Positions 1 to 11,196 of a stretch of 64,000 bases of DNA are shown here, in pieces; within the stretch, counting starts at the first letter, position 1; each line of letters opens with the position of its first letter. The stretch comes from Toxoplasma gondii ME49 (Eukaryota; Apicomplexa; Conoidasida; Eucoccidiorida; Sarcocystidae). The stretch covers positions 6,260,885 to 6,324,884 of the forward strand of contig NC_031479.1 of assembly GCF_000006565.2 (NCBI RefSeq), read 5' to 3'. The translations under genes were made by a program, and so were the position numbers. The notes beneath the pieces are model-generated. The model saw only the letters and a list, made by a program, of their open reading frames with translations, was not told where the DNA came from and searched no databases.

Positions 1-857
1 TCCGCGCCGTCGTCATCTTGTAGAGTTTCATGAGACGAATGAGACGGATGAGGCGAACCATTCCAATCACGCCTGTTGTGTCGGAGTCTTGCATACACGG
101 GAGACATAACAAAATGACCTCCGCCACAGTATTAATCACTTTGTCTCTCAAGAAACGCTGAGGAGCCAGTCTCTGCATTGTGAATATGAACATCGTCAGC
201 TGCCAAGGCCCAACGAGCTCGTCCGCTGACCTCGAGTGGGACCCCCGTATTTCGAGAAAATTGTGTCAGTATTAATGCTCTATAGGAAACGCCGTAACTG
301 TTTTATCCGAATGGAAGCAAAGGCACAAGCGGCTCATGCGTCCTGTCTTGTGCGGCAGAACGCGTTTCTGTATGTTTGGCGAAATTGCTCCTTTGTGGCC
401 AAACTGCAAGTTCTGTTCTGTGACACAGGGTACCTAGGAAAGAAGTTGTATTCTCGTAGTTATCAAGCCAGTCGAGTCGCCAGCTCACGAGCGCGTCGGA
501 AATCCAGTCAATGTCGAGAAGCAAACTGACAGTAGCCGCCAGGTCGAGCCAGAAGAAGAAGCCCCACCTGTACCCATCTTGGATAATAGAGAATAACACA
601 AACTCGAAAATGAAGTACAACAGACAAATGATGAAAAGAAAGTAGAAAAAATTATCTGCTGCCTTGCCGAAGAAACAGATTCTTACATCCTCGCCAAACA
701 GGCAAAAGAAAGTGAAAACTGCGGTGCAAACAAGCAAAAAGCGGTTGTCCATGAAATCTTGCAATTTCCTTAATTGCGGATCCTTTGTGTCCACGGGATT
801 GTCGTCGTTGTCGCCTTCTGACAACTGATCCTGGTACTGATCTTGCTTGGACGCCAT
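1..857 (-). CDS. Voltage-sensor membrane protein, 5' part (probable adenylyl cyclase alpha/channel type)
   Basis: Two exons are visible: 857-434 and 72-1, the second running off the window. The start is the ATG at 857-855, in a good context (accaaaATGGC); the few codons before it have no ATG. The first exon has a short acidic N-terminus and then three hydrophobic segments: S1 around FLLVCTAVFTFFCLFGED, S2 around FFYFLFIICLLYFIFEF and S3 around FFFWLDLAATVSLLLDIDWI. The splice from 434 (phase 1) to 72 joins S3 directly to VRLIRLIRLMKLYK, where a positive residue falls every third position as in an S4 voltage sensor. From family knowledge, this S1-S4 pattern with LFGED and FWLDLAATVSL is typical of the channel-like N-terminus of alveolate adenylyl cyclases (Plasmodium AC-alpha, Paramecium cyclase), membrane enzymes that make cAMP. 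The pore and catalytic domains lie outside the window, so the cyclase call is inferred and a plain cation channel is possible. An alternative acceptor at 226-227 would lengthen the S3-S4 linker. Confidence 0.62.
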
Positions 858-3800
858 TTTGGTCTTCACTGGCAGAGAGGTTTCACAGAGAGGGATGGCA
901 GTCCAGTCTACATGAGACGCCGCCCTTTACGGTGCGGATCAACTTAGTCCATTTATATCAACAGTGACAGTCGAAGGCTTCCTCCGTGTACAGGACTGTC
1001 AGGATGCCTGGTTTGTTTCAGGCTTGCCGGTATATTGAGACGGTTGAAACTGTTCTGCATGATAGGCTCCAGAATGCTCTTCAATCTAACTGGAATAACA
1101 GGGAAACCAAACCCCTAGGATCTGTGTATTGGCGATCGGAAGGGTAGCCGATCAAAACATCAGAGATGCCTATGAGTGCACGACTTTAGGGCAAGTGAGG
1201 GTGGTTGGTCTAGTTGTACCGAACGAAGTTGAGAAAGGGAATGCGCATCAGTTTCTGAACAGCGAACGTCATAGCGTAATAGTTGCATGCCAATGCATGC
1301 TTTTTCTGCATGTGCGCGATTCCCTTTAGGCCGAAAGAAAGCGAACCACTCTTCACAGGACTGCCTGCATACGAAACATTAATATGCGTAAGGGAAGGGT
1401 GTTGCACCAATAACCAGAACAGATGCAGAGAACTCCATTTCACGAGTGGCGTTGACAGTGGCGAAACCCTGCTGCCTTGTTGGCCATTTGATCTACCTGT
1501 TTCCTGATATATGGCACAGAGCTACTCTGCTGATATACGGGAAACTGTCAAGGTGGTTCATTCCTCTTCAAGCGGCGCGAACACAAGCTAAATAGCACCG
1601 TGTTTTTTCACAGTTCGGTTGGTGGACCTCTGGTGAGCCGTCGCATGGTTTACTTTAAAGCGCAGCGGAGGCGTTCCGAAGAGAGCAGAAATGTCAACAG
1701 TCAAATCCGCCCTTCACGAACTACAGAAAACGGAAGTGCCAATGTCTAATTGGTCCACCAGTTATGCATAGCGTGAAACCGGCAAATAAAGGTTCCTTCG
1801 TCTTGAGACTGCCTTGCACCGAAGAACGTGTGGGGCTTAGCTGAGGCCTTCCGTTGTGGTCCCCTCCAACCCCGTAGCCTGTTGCACTTTTCCGTGTTCC
1901 CTCAAGCGCTCAGCTCGAGATTTTTTATGCGGTTGTTCCCAAGAACAGTGTAGCGAATCCATCTTGTCCTGAAGAGAGAGTGTTTGTGCTGCAACTACGT
2001 TTCAACAAATGAATGTACGTTGTGCACGCAGTATCCCACGTTTCTAGCGTTTCTAGCCCTTTTTCCCCACTATATCAGGTATAGGACATATTCAATTCAT
2101 GGTACATCTTGCTCTTTTGTCTGTTTGTTGATACTCTGTAATTAAGCTTTTACGACGTAGCTGCACATGTGATACAGAAACAGTTGAGATAGATTTCACT
2201 AATGAGACTAGCAATTAATTTAGCAAGTGTACACCAGGCTTGGCTTGTGCAAGAACCTCAACGATTGGCTATTGCCAGCTTCGAAAGGGCAGAAGGTGCA
2301 GCAGGGTGCTCGACCACTACGTGCTGCCCGGAGCACTGAGACAGACGAAATTTGTTTTCAGGCATGCACCCATCTCTTGGTGGCTGACTTTTAAGCCTTT
2401 AGATATTGTAGCAGAGGGGCTAGTCGTGTCCTTTCGAATTTCAGTTTAGGGTGAAACATGCCCGATCAATTGTCAAAAGAGACTGACAGATGATGGTTTC
2501 TGGCCTCGCTACAACCACGCAAGTTATTGGCCTGGACCACACCAAACGACACCCTATATACAACACCGCGTTCCCTCTGTCAGCTGAGACAATTTCGAGT
2601 GAAGAGGCTCGACAGTACTACCGTAAGTACACGATACAGTCCCGGCACTAGCGGCTATAACAACACAAGAGTCGAGAATCATCCATGTATACCAGAGAAA
2701 TTCTGTGCTGGACAACCTGCTTCGCATGACTCACGATAGACGCTCTGGTAATACAACATGTCGAGATACCAGTCAAGACCTTCAAAGAAAGTGCTCCGCC
2801 GCAATGGCAGTTGTGTGTTGCTCTGCTGCGGGTGGCACACGCGGTGAGGCACTCACTCCGGTTCTCCTGTGTTGCTCGCTAACTGCAAAATACATGAAGC
2901 ATTACGAGACAATCTACACTATGACCCCCGTGGTTCCTGAGTTCGCCCAACCCTTGACACTCCGGCATACGCAATGCGGTATATGTGGGTCTGCGGCCGA
3001 CGCAGCAATAAACCAACTAGCGCAGAGGCTCGCTTCTACCTGCCCACATCGCAAACAATTTCTTTGCTGGATAAAAACCTTTCTGAGAGTGAATGGCCTT
3101 GCAGCGAGGACCAGGCAGGTTTGGAGGCAACTGCTAGACGCATTACCTGATGGCGGAGAGTGCGGAATCGTGAGGCGTCTGCATTTCTGCCGACGCATTT
3201 AGTGGGAAACAATTGAAGGAACGGAAACTTCTGATGGTTTCCACACGAGATCCTGACCTTCTCTATGCTTTCTTTCACAAGGAACGCACTTTCCGATTAG
3301 GTTCACTCTCGTGGCACTCTCGAAGGCGACCCAGGCATGCGCGCCGGAATCGACTAGATTCGCATGCACATGCAGGTTGATTTTTGATAGAACAAACACA
3401 CGAGCAAAGCCATGCCTAACCGTGCGTCTAGAACATTTGACAGTCCCTTCCTTCTGGAGCTTCCGAGCGGTGAACGTTACTCCTCTGACATGCATCGGCC
3501 TTTTGATGTTTGGAACTTCTGTGAAAACACCGTTACAGATAGACGCATCGTTTCGCAATGCAGAAAGTGAACAAATCTTTTTTCTGTGGAATCGAGAGGA
3601 ACGGCCCATTTTCTCACAAAATTGAGAGTTTTGTTGGCATGGCAGGTGTTTTTCGTGCTCATCCGACTTGATTTGGCTCTCCGTTCTTGTGCGTGTCCTC
3701 GTCGCTTGAGTTTTCCCGACGCAGAAGTATTTCGACTCGGCCCTCTAACGCGACTGACCCGCCTATGCAGCTGCTCATGTCATGTAGTTAACTTCGTGTT

Positions 3801-4199
3801 TCTTGAGATCCAATTGCCATGCTTTCTTTTCATTTTCGCTGTCGACTTGTTCACACACTTCCCGCTCTGCACGCTGCCTTTTCTCAGGGCCATTCGTCTA
3901 AGTTCGTACCCGCCATACGCGTCCTCTCTGCTGGTTTTTCCCTGCTTCATCTGCCGTTAACTTGTGGAGCCCGGACAAGTCCTTGTTGAGAGGAAAAACG
4001 TTCGAACCTCCTGGAACTTTGAAGGACCAAAGTAGATGCTGAACCACAAAACGCACTTTCTCCGCTACCAGGAACAGCAGTTTTTACTCCATTGGGACAG
4101 TCAGTGACCCCACGATTTGAAACAAGCCAAAGAAACTGTGCCGGTTCGTGAGACCTCTGTGGAAAATACACTGCGGTGTCAGTCTTTCTGCTCGGATCT
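858..4199. other. Divergent intergenic region
   Basis: No supportable gene. The stretch separates the minus-strand voltage-sensor gene from the plus-strand DUF167 gene and presumably holds both promoters and 5' untranslated regions. Open frames here reach at most 165 codons (2705-3202), lack a coding-like composition and match nothing I recognise. A group of TGCATG motifs at 1284-1313 is the only distinct signal. Confidence 0.6.
1284..1313. promoter_or_regulatory. Cluster of three TGCATG motifs
   Basis: TGCATGC occurs at 1284-1290 and 1294-1300, and TGCATGT at 1307-1313, all within 30 bases and about 430 bases upstream of the start codon of the voltage-sensor gene. TGCATGC is a known over-represented promoter element in T. 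gondii and is bound by some ApiAP2 proteins. Function here is inferred from position and density only. Confidence 0.4.
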
Positions 4200-6470
4200 A
4201 TGAGACTTGGAACTTTCTTAGGTCCCGCTTTTCTTGCCAGTCTTCCTCGTTCAGCGATTCCTGGCATTTTCTTTTCTTCTACCGGTAGACAGCGAGACTC
4301 CCTGCTGTTCAGTCCGAGACCGGCGTTCATCCGCGGAACCGCCATGCCAAAGGTATCCCTCCCTTCGACATCAATGAGTCAAGGAAGCAACAGCGACCAG
4401 ACTACCATAACAACGTAGAAGACCAAGCGTTGAACAGGAGCAAATGCACGAACTGCTTCCCAAGTGTGTCTACACGCAACAGTCGGGCTTGACCGACCGT
4501 TTTCTCTTCGCTGGTCGTAGCCTGTGTCTCTTCTCTTCTGTCCAACCTCTCGTGGATCTTTGCGTCCGTTCTTTCCCTGTGTTGTTTTCATCTCTTTGCA
4601 CTAGGCACTGCCGGTCTCGCACGTCCCTTCTGGCCGCGAGAGTGGACTCAGAGTTCCCTCTTCACAGAGGTTTGCTGAGCAAGCACCTCGAATCCAGTCT
4701 CCTCTTGCTGTCTCCGTCGGTGATTCTTTCAGGGGATCCGACAGCCTGCAGCGGCTGCGGCGGTAAAGAAGAAGCCGGAGACAGCGAACAAGCAAGAGAA
4801 GAGAGGCGAACGCGGCGACCCAGGTGATGCGGGTCTTCCCTGCTTTCTGAGAGCCGTTGACGGAGGCTTCACGCTGGCGGTGCATGCCAAGCCAGGCGCG
4901 AAGCAGTCACAGATTCCGTGTAAGGTTTTAAGCGTTGAAGAGCACAGTTTTTGAGTTTGCCGAGGCATGTGTGAATCGTTTTCCCGTTTCTCGAAGGTCA
5001 CGAAAGCCGTAGAACAAACACCGTTCTTTCCGGCGCCTTCGTCTGCGCATGCAGCGACTCCCTCGTTTTGGGTGACTCGACGAGTCCAGCTGCATGTGGA
5101 GCCCGGTGTTTTCGCGCGTATCTCCTCACACATGTCCCCTTCAGGAAATCTCAGTCTTCTTGCTGCTCCTGTGAAGCGGTGGGCACTTAGGCGCCGGTGT
5201 GCTCATAGATGTAAATGCATGGAGAAAGGTTTACACGTTTGAAGCGCCTTTTATGTAGCTCTCTATGAGAGCTGAACAGACAGAAAAATGGAAAGAACGA
5301 GCGTCTCTCCTGTGTGCACATATAAAAATGGCAGAGAGAGAGAACATGTGTGGAACTGCAGACAAATCCGGCGGGACTTGTGGCTTGTGTATTTTTGTCT
5401 TCCTCGATTCGCAGCTGTCAATGAACAGGCAGAACAGCTGGACGTTCAGATCGACGCTCCTGCTCGAGAAGGAGCTGCGAATGAGGAACTCTGCGAGTTC
5501 ATCGCTGATGCATGTAAGCCTTCGTCTCCGCCGTCGGCGTGATTTCTTGCATGCATCCGGGATACATTGCTTTAATCATTCCCTTGACATCGACGACTCA
5601 ACACTTGAGAAACAGTTAGGGGTGTGACCTGATGGCGTTGCATGTGACCCGACAAGGAATAGACCATCCTGACCTAACTTTGAGTCGACGCAAAGGTGCT
5701 TCATGTGTGATCTTTTGGAAGACGTTGATTGTCGTATCTCTGCAGTTTCTACACTTTGCCGAAGCAGTGAGGATAGTGCACGCGCTCGCTGGAGTGTGTC
5801 TCCAAAACGTCTTGTGAATGTCGTTCCTTGGTTGCTGCGCGTAGCGACTGATGCAGAGATGAACAAGCAGTTACGCATGTGTGACGAACAAACCGTTTCA
5901 GCTGCAGACATGCGCAGCTCGCTTCTAAAGTGGAAAGCCGGGGGAGTCTTCACTGTGAAGAACAGGCATGCTTGCGGGTCTGCCGTCTGTGACAGTTTTT
6001 GTGATCACGTCTTCGGCTTGGGGGCAGGTAGACACTCAGAAAATGGAAGCACCTGCCGCAAATAAACTCTTTTTCCGGAACGGTTTCGTCATGCTAGCCT
6101 GAGTTGTTGTCCTGGTCTTTCTTCCTGTCAGTAAAACTGAAGAAGCGCGAGGTTTCCCTGCAGTCGGGTCACAAATCTCGAGAGAAGGTGAGTGTCGGTG
6201 CAGTCTCTCTTTTGCCCACCAGACACGAGACCAGACTCACCAGTACAAATCCTGAAGGAGACACAGTTGACGGGGCGGGACTCCAGCAAGTCACTTCTTT
6301 AAAAAAGGAGACAGTCTCTCTGTGGCGTTCATCAGGTGACTGCATCGCGTTCTTTGTTGTCTCTCACTGGTGTTTTGCCGCTCGAAATTTAGGTTCTACT
6401 CCTCCAGACGACACGCGCGCCTGCGGATATCGTCGCTGCACTGAAGCAGCACAGTGGGCAGGCTTCTTGA
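4200..6470 (+). CDS. DUF167/UPF0235 family protein (C15orf40-like)
   Basis: Five exons: 4200-4352, 4733-4919, 5415-5513, 6132-6187 and 6393-6470. The phases agree and the product is 190 residues. The DUF167 signature spans the splices: HAKPGAKQ (residues 102-109), VQIDAPAREGAANEEL (about 124-139), SGHKSREK (158-165), then a short C-terminal helix. The family (bacterial YggU, human C15orf40) has no established biochemical role. Two starts are possible. The ATG at 4200 adds a leader rich in Arg, Ser and hydrophobic residues, with only one acidic residue, like a mitochondrial transit peptide. The ATG at 4344 gives MPK and then the conserved body, matching the MPKK beginning of the core of human C15orf40, which as I recall also carries an upstream leader. 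I chose 4200 because the frame is open and the leader looks functional; both starts may be used. A lysine-rich linker (residues 62-80) precedes the domain. The methyltransferase gene follows 309 bases later on the same strand. Confidence 0.85.
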
Positions 6471-6779
6471 GTTTCCTTCTCGTCTCCGTTGTCAACGCCC
6501 CTTGCGGTTCTGGGAAAGCCTTCCTGTTTCGTCAGTTTGTGAACGCTACGCAGCGGACCTCACCCGTCTCCTGGCGTCTCCCGCAGCAGCTGTTGCTTCT
6601 CGCTTGCTCTTTCCTGACAATATAGAGAACTTGCCCGATGGGGCTTTCATCTAACTCTGCTCGGGCAGCGCAAGAGAATTTGGAAGCGACAAACCAAGAC
6701 CTTCAAAATCTGGAGTACTCGTCCAACCCAGAGTGTGGATTTCCAGGAAACCTCACATAAAGTCCTAGGCTCGATCCTC
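6471..6779. other. Short tandem intergenic gap
   Basis: These 309 bases lie between the DUF167 stop codon and the methyltransferase start and must hold the 3' end of one transcript and the 5' end of the next. An open frame here (residual reading 6454-6654) does not connect in phase to either gene. No distinct motif was seen. Confidence 0.6.
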
Positions 6780-8105
6780 ATGGCGCTGGCAACTCCCACC
6801 GCGGGCGGGCCTGGCGCCTCCACTGACCTTACGGGGTCCTCAGCTGCTCCGTCTGCCTGTCCGTCTTCCTGCGACGACTTTGTCTTTCCGTTGGCAAGCT
6901 TGTCTGAAGCGCAGCAGTGGGAGGAAGAGCAGATGCACGACGAGTCCACGAATCTCATTTCTCCTTTCTGTCCGGCATCCGAGGCGCAGATCCACGCTGC
7001 CCTCGCCTTCGGAAACGTGACTCCCTCCGATGTTGTTCTGGACCTGGGTGAGTTCTGCAGAGAGGTCGAGGCATCCAGAAGTTTCGGTTTTTCGTAAACC
7101 AGGGACAAACAGGAACGGAGAGAAACCTCGACGAAACGGTTTCATTCTTCAGTGCAGGAAGGACATCGAAAAAGCAGAACATCAGCTGTCCAGTCCTCGA
7201 GTCTCCTCTGAGACTTCAAGTGCACAAGAATACGAAAGGGGCTGTTGCAGCGTACGTCGTAGCTGCGCATCCTGCGGTTTCTCTTGCGAGACGTTGAACC
7301 CTCTGTCTTCCTTTCGAGTCCCGACGATTGTGGATAGCCGCTCTCGGTCTTGTTTTTTTCGTTTTTTTTAATTCCAGGCTGCGGCGACGGCCGTGTGTGT
7401 CGCACGGCTGTTCGCCTCTTTTCCGTGTCACGAGCTCTCGGCGTCGACATCAATCCGTTTCTCGTGAAGGAAGCCGAAGCTCTGACGCGAGAAGAGTTCC
7501 CCTCTTGCTGTTCTTCGTTGGAGTCTTCGCGGTTCCACTTCTTCGAGCTTGGCATTCCAGCTGATGAGGACGATGAAGACAGTGAGCAAGGCGAGGACGG
7601 CGGCGGGATCCCAAGGAAGTCAGGCACAGCAGGTGGGGAAAGCGCCAAGAGAGATGCAGGCGGTCGAAACGCAGAACCGCCTGTGAACTGTGTAGAGAAC
7701 GTGTGTACGGAAAACCTACAGGGCGCCTGCACTCGAAAATACTCACCTGGAACTCAGGGTTCGCTTGCGTCTTCTTCGCCTTCTTCTGCGCCTTCGGTCG
7801 ACTCCGAATGGGAGCGGGTGCCCCCTCAGCACCGTCCGTTCTTCGAGCTGGTGCGGCAGTACCGGATTTCTGTCGTCTTCATCTACCTGGTTCCGCGCCA
7901 GACGTCGCGAATGAGCAAGTTTTTCCGCTTCCTCCTTCGCATGCGCGGAGTGAGAATCATTTCGCTTCGTTTCGCGCTTCCAGAGGGGACGCGCCAGGCA
8001 AAGAACAAGACAGTTGCTGAACGGTGCTTTGTGCCGCATGGAGACGAAGCAGAGCCGCTTTTCAAAGTCTATCTTTATTCTGGGATCCATGAGGGCAGCG
8101 GATAA
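6780..8105 (+). CDS. SAM-dependent methyltransferase, FAM173/ATPSCKMT-like
   Basis: Two exons, 6780-7047 and 7378-8105, joined in phase 1; the product is 331 residues. The splice falls inside SAM motif I and restores VVLDLGCGDGR (residues 85-95). The acidic post-I element follows as GVDINPFLV (111-119). A further conserved block, VVFIYLVPRQ (255-264) with a basic amphipathic stretch and RIISLRFALP after it, resembles the C-terminal half of FAM173-type protein-lysine methyltransferases, whose human members modify mitochondrial proteins. Between the two conserved blocks lies about 100 residues of acidic, Gly- and Ser-rich sequence (roughly 146-245) that the animal proteins lack. The start at 6780 is the first ATG in this frame; upstream the frame is open back to 6735 without another ATG. 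There is no obvious membrane segment. The methyltransferase fold is clear; the FAM173 assignment and substrate are inferred. Confidence 0.8.
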
Positions 8106-8255
8106 AGACCAACGACTCACACGAAGCACTGCACAGGCGCGTGTCTCCCCTTTTCGTCTTGGCCAGGAGTTCTTTGCGACGTACTTGGATGTCTCTTTGT
8201 CTGTAACAGACCGTCCAAATCCATACGCGCTGATCTGAGTATGGTTATACACAAA

Positions 8256-8257
8256 CA

Positions 8258-8318
<61 letters not shown>

Positions 8319-8319
8319 G
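8256..8319. repeat. (TA)n microsatellite
   Basis: An almost pure TA array interrupted by single C bases, just downstream of the methyltransferase stop codon. The tyrosine-isoleucine open frames it creates on the minus strand are artefacts. Confidence 0.95.
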
Positions 8320-9568
8320 CACATGAGGAAGCGGATATCGGTGCATGTGGTGCAGAGAAAGAAGAAAAGGGGCCTTGAGTCCCGGGAGGAGAGAAAAGGT
8401 CCCGCTGGAAAGGACTCCTTCTTTTCCGGGGGGTGTTTTCTTACAAGCGCCTTGGGTTTGATGGAAACGATCCGAGGCTGGTTTCGCATGTCGAAGGTTC
8501 GCCGGAAAGCGGGCGTCTAACATAACAGAGCATCATCGACCTAGATGCACAGATGCACACATTTTGTTTTTGTGCAGTTTTGACAAGTCGGAGGTTGCTC
8601 CTCACAATCTCTCGATTTGTGAACGACGTCGTGAATCTCTCGGCGTTTGCGGGGGTGGCCTCCAAGCTCGTCTGTGTGGAGAGGAAATTTGAGTGGATGC
8701 AGCGCGCGTCCTTCATGGTTCGAGTCCGCTTCGAGGAAAAAGTCTGCATGCCTACGTCGTCCTTTCTTCCCGCCAGGCAACAAACGAGCGTCTGGTTTGC
8801 CAGGGACCAGCCCTCTGGAAGCCACCTTTTCGTGAGAGAAACAGGGAAAACTGTCGCTCTGCATCGACGCAAAAAAAACTGCACAAACAAGTGACGTTCC
8901 TCTCAAGAAAAAGAAACGGGCTCTTTACCGAATCTGAAGTTTTGAGGACAGTTTTCACTGCCAGCACATCTCGTGTGGACTGTGTATTTGGAGACCATAG
9001 AGCAGGACGCTCTTTTCTTGACGCAAAAAAGAACTTTCCAAAGCAGTTAATGTACAGAACAGCTCATATCGTATTTGCTGTTCCAGCCTGTCTTCACTCC
9101 CCTCCCGGATAAGGAACGCTAGGCTGTACGCGCTACTTGTGCTTCGGCAGACGCGGATGTACCGCAGAGTTACCACAGCAGAACACCGCAGTAATCTGAA
9201 AACAATAGACCACGGAGAGAAACTGATCTTTCTATTTGATGCCTCGCACACAGTCCTCTTCTCTTTCTTCTCCCTTGTTCTGCCTCTTGTTCCCGCTCCC
9301 GCGCTATATCTTGTTCTTTCCCTGTCCTCTCTCTTGTTCTTCCCCTTTTTTCTCGCTGGTTCGACGTTTGCTGTCGAGCGAAACAAAATCACATGTAGAT
9401 GTGTACAGCGCATGCTTCTTTCTCCCGCGGCGGAGCGTTGTCTCTCAATTAACTTGTCTCTCTCCTCCCTTCGTGGCCATAGCCAGGTATTCTTCAAACC
9501 CTCAGATCAGCAACATCCTGCTTTCTTACCACTGAGGACAGGGAACATGTGCTCCTCGTGACCGCTAT

Positions 9569-9652
9569 TTATATATATATATATATATATATATTTCGCC
9601 TACGTATGGATGAGCATATATGTATATAAGTTATGTACAGTTTACGTGTATT

Positions 9653-9693
<41 letters not shown>
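9569..9693. repeat. Pair of (TA)n arrays with a CT run
   Basis: A pure TA array (9569-9595) and a compound CT-then-TA array (9652-9693) about 57 bases apart, in intergenic DNA. Confidence 0.9.
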
Positions 9694-11196
9694 TTGTGAG
9701 TGCCTTCATAGTTTTGGGTAGGAGAGGGCGGAAGTATGAGGGGAGATGCAGAGCGGAGGAAATCTTGAGAACATACCAAGCCTCGTTTTCCATCCAGAAG
9801 TTCCCAGGCCTGAAGTCGACAAGTGCAATGCCTCTGCTTTGGGGGCCTTCTTGTGTGAACGGGGCTTTGGTTCGATTTTTGCGGCGAGGAAGTCTCCTCC
9901 AGCTCGGGACTGTGTAGGCCGACACCGAGAGGCACACACAATGGTTAGTAAAAAGACGTAAAGATACGAGTGAATCTGTGGATTTGGTTTTCCCACTCAG
10001 TCTTGGTCCCCTTTACTGTGTGAGAGTCTCGCGAAAAAGTCGATTTCTGCTTTTCTCGACTTGTCTTTCGACTCCGTCCCCGACTTTTTTTTCGTGATTC
10101 GTTTGCTGCATGCAGTTCTCTCGGTCTCGCAGTCAGTCACCTTTTCTCGGCCTAAAAGTCGTAGCTGTGTGTGTCCCGCGAGAGCCCCGTCCTACGAACG
10201 TTTTGCGGGACTGAAGAAGCCTTTTGGCAGTTCGCATGCAACCGAGAATCCGTTCCAGGAGGACCGAAAAACAAGGAAAAACTGTGTGGGTTCAAGAAAC
10301 GAGAAACGCGCTTGCGGTTTCCGTCGCGTGCATGTAGGGCCGGGCTACCCTCGCTTCGTCGGAAAGCATTTTTTCAGAAACTTGCGTTTCTTTGCCCCGG
10401 ACTCTTTCGAGTTTCGACGAAACTCGATTGCCGTCTTCTTGAGCGTTTCAGAAGTTCCTTTTTTCAGAGGCCTTGAGGAATTGGCCGTTGTCTCTTGCCG
10501 CGCACAAGAAACCGTCCTCGCACCGAAAACTTTCTTCCTCGATCTTTCACCGTGGATCTTTTTTATCTTCTTCCCTTTTCGGTTTTTCTTTGCTCTCCAC
10601 TCTTCCCTCTGCTTCCCTCGGCTTCCCTGTTCGTCACTGAGACCTTCAACGAACTGATGCGCGACAATCTGCTGGACTCACGCAACTCAAAAAGACGACA
10701 CTCTGTTCGTTGTGTTTGCTTCCTGCGTTGCTGTTCTCGCTCGAGTCTCTCTGTGTCGGGTGCCGAGTGATCAAGGCTGCATGCCGTCAAAACTCTCTTT
10801 TTTTCCAGAGATCCCATCTGTGGTTTCTGGAACTAGCCACACAGACAGAGCTTCCCCGCCTGCGTCTTCTCGACTGATGGCTTTTCTGTCGGTTCCGCTG
10901 GTGTGAGTCTTCTCTTGTTGTCAACTCCTCCCGTCTTCTGCTCTCTGATCGGAGGCGTTCCTCGTCGCCATCGAGAGAATACACAGAACATTTCTCGCCT
11001 TCGTCTGATTCGAGTCTTTTCTTCCCTGCTCCTGCACAGGCCTCGGCTGTTTTCTCCTCGTTTGCCTGACCCATCGTTCCACTGTCTGCTCTCGATCGTC
11101 TTCGGGGACTTGCTTCTCGCTGATTCTCGTCTCTCTCTTCAGTCTTTTTCTGTCGCTGTCATCTCGAATTTTCTTTCTTCTGCCTCTCGTCGCAAC

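Larger units (their letters stand above)
8106..11196. other. Intergenic region before eIF2B gamma
   Basis: No supportable gene. Contains (TA)n tracts at 8256-8319, 9569-9595 and 9652-9693 (the last preceded by a CT run) and TGCATGC elements at 10107-10114, 10234-10240 and 10778-10784. The 1.1 kb before 11197 is very rich in T and C, as expected for a leader or promoter. Open frames, including 10061-10657 (198 codons), follow this pyrimidine bias, show no recognisable domain and are not called. Confidence 0.55.

Noticed and set aside
73..225. Longer second exon of the voltage-sensor gene using the acceptor at 226-227
   Set aside because: In phase, but it inserts about 50 poorly structured residues between S3 and S4; the acceptor at 73-74 joins them directly as the family expects.
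2705..3202. 165-codon plus-strand frame
   Set aside because: No recognisable domain, no splice context, composition not coding-like.
7743..8489. 248-codon minus-strand frame with repeating Tyr-Ile residues
   Set aside because: It is antisense to the methyltransferase and runs through the TA array at 8256-8319, which has no stops in that frame.
8715..8726. GGTTCGAGTCC, resembling a tRNA B box
   Set aside because: No A box at suitable distance and the flanks cannot form the T-arm or acceptor stem.
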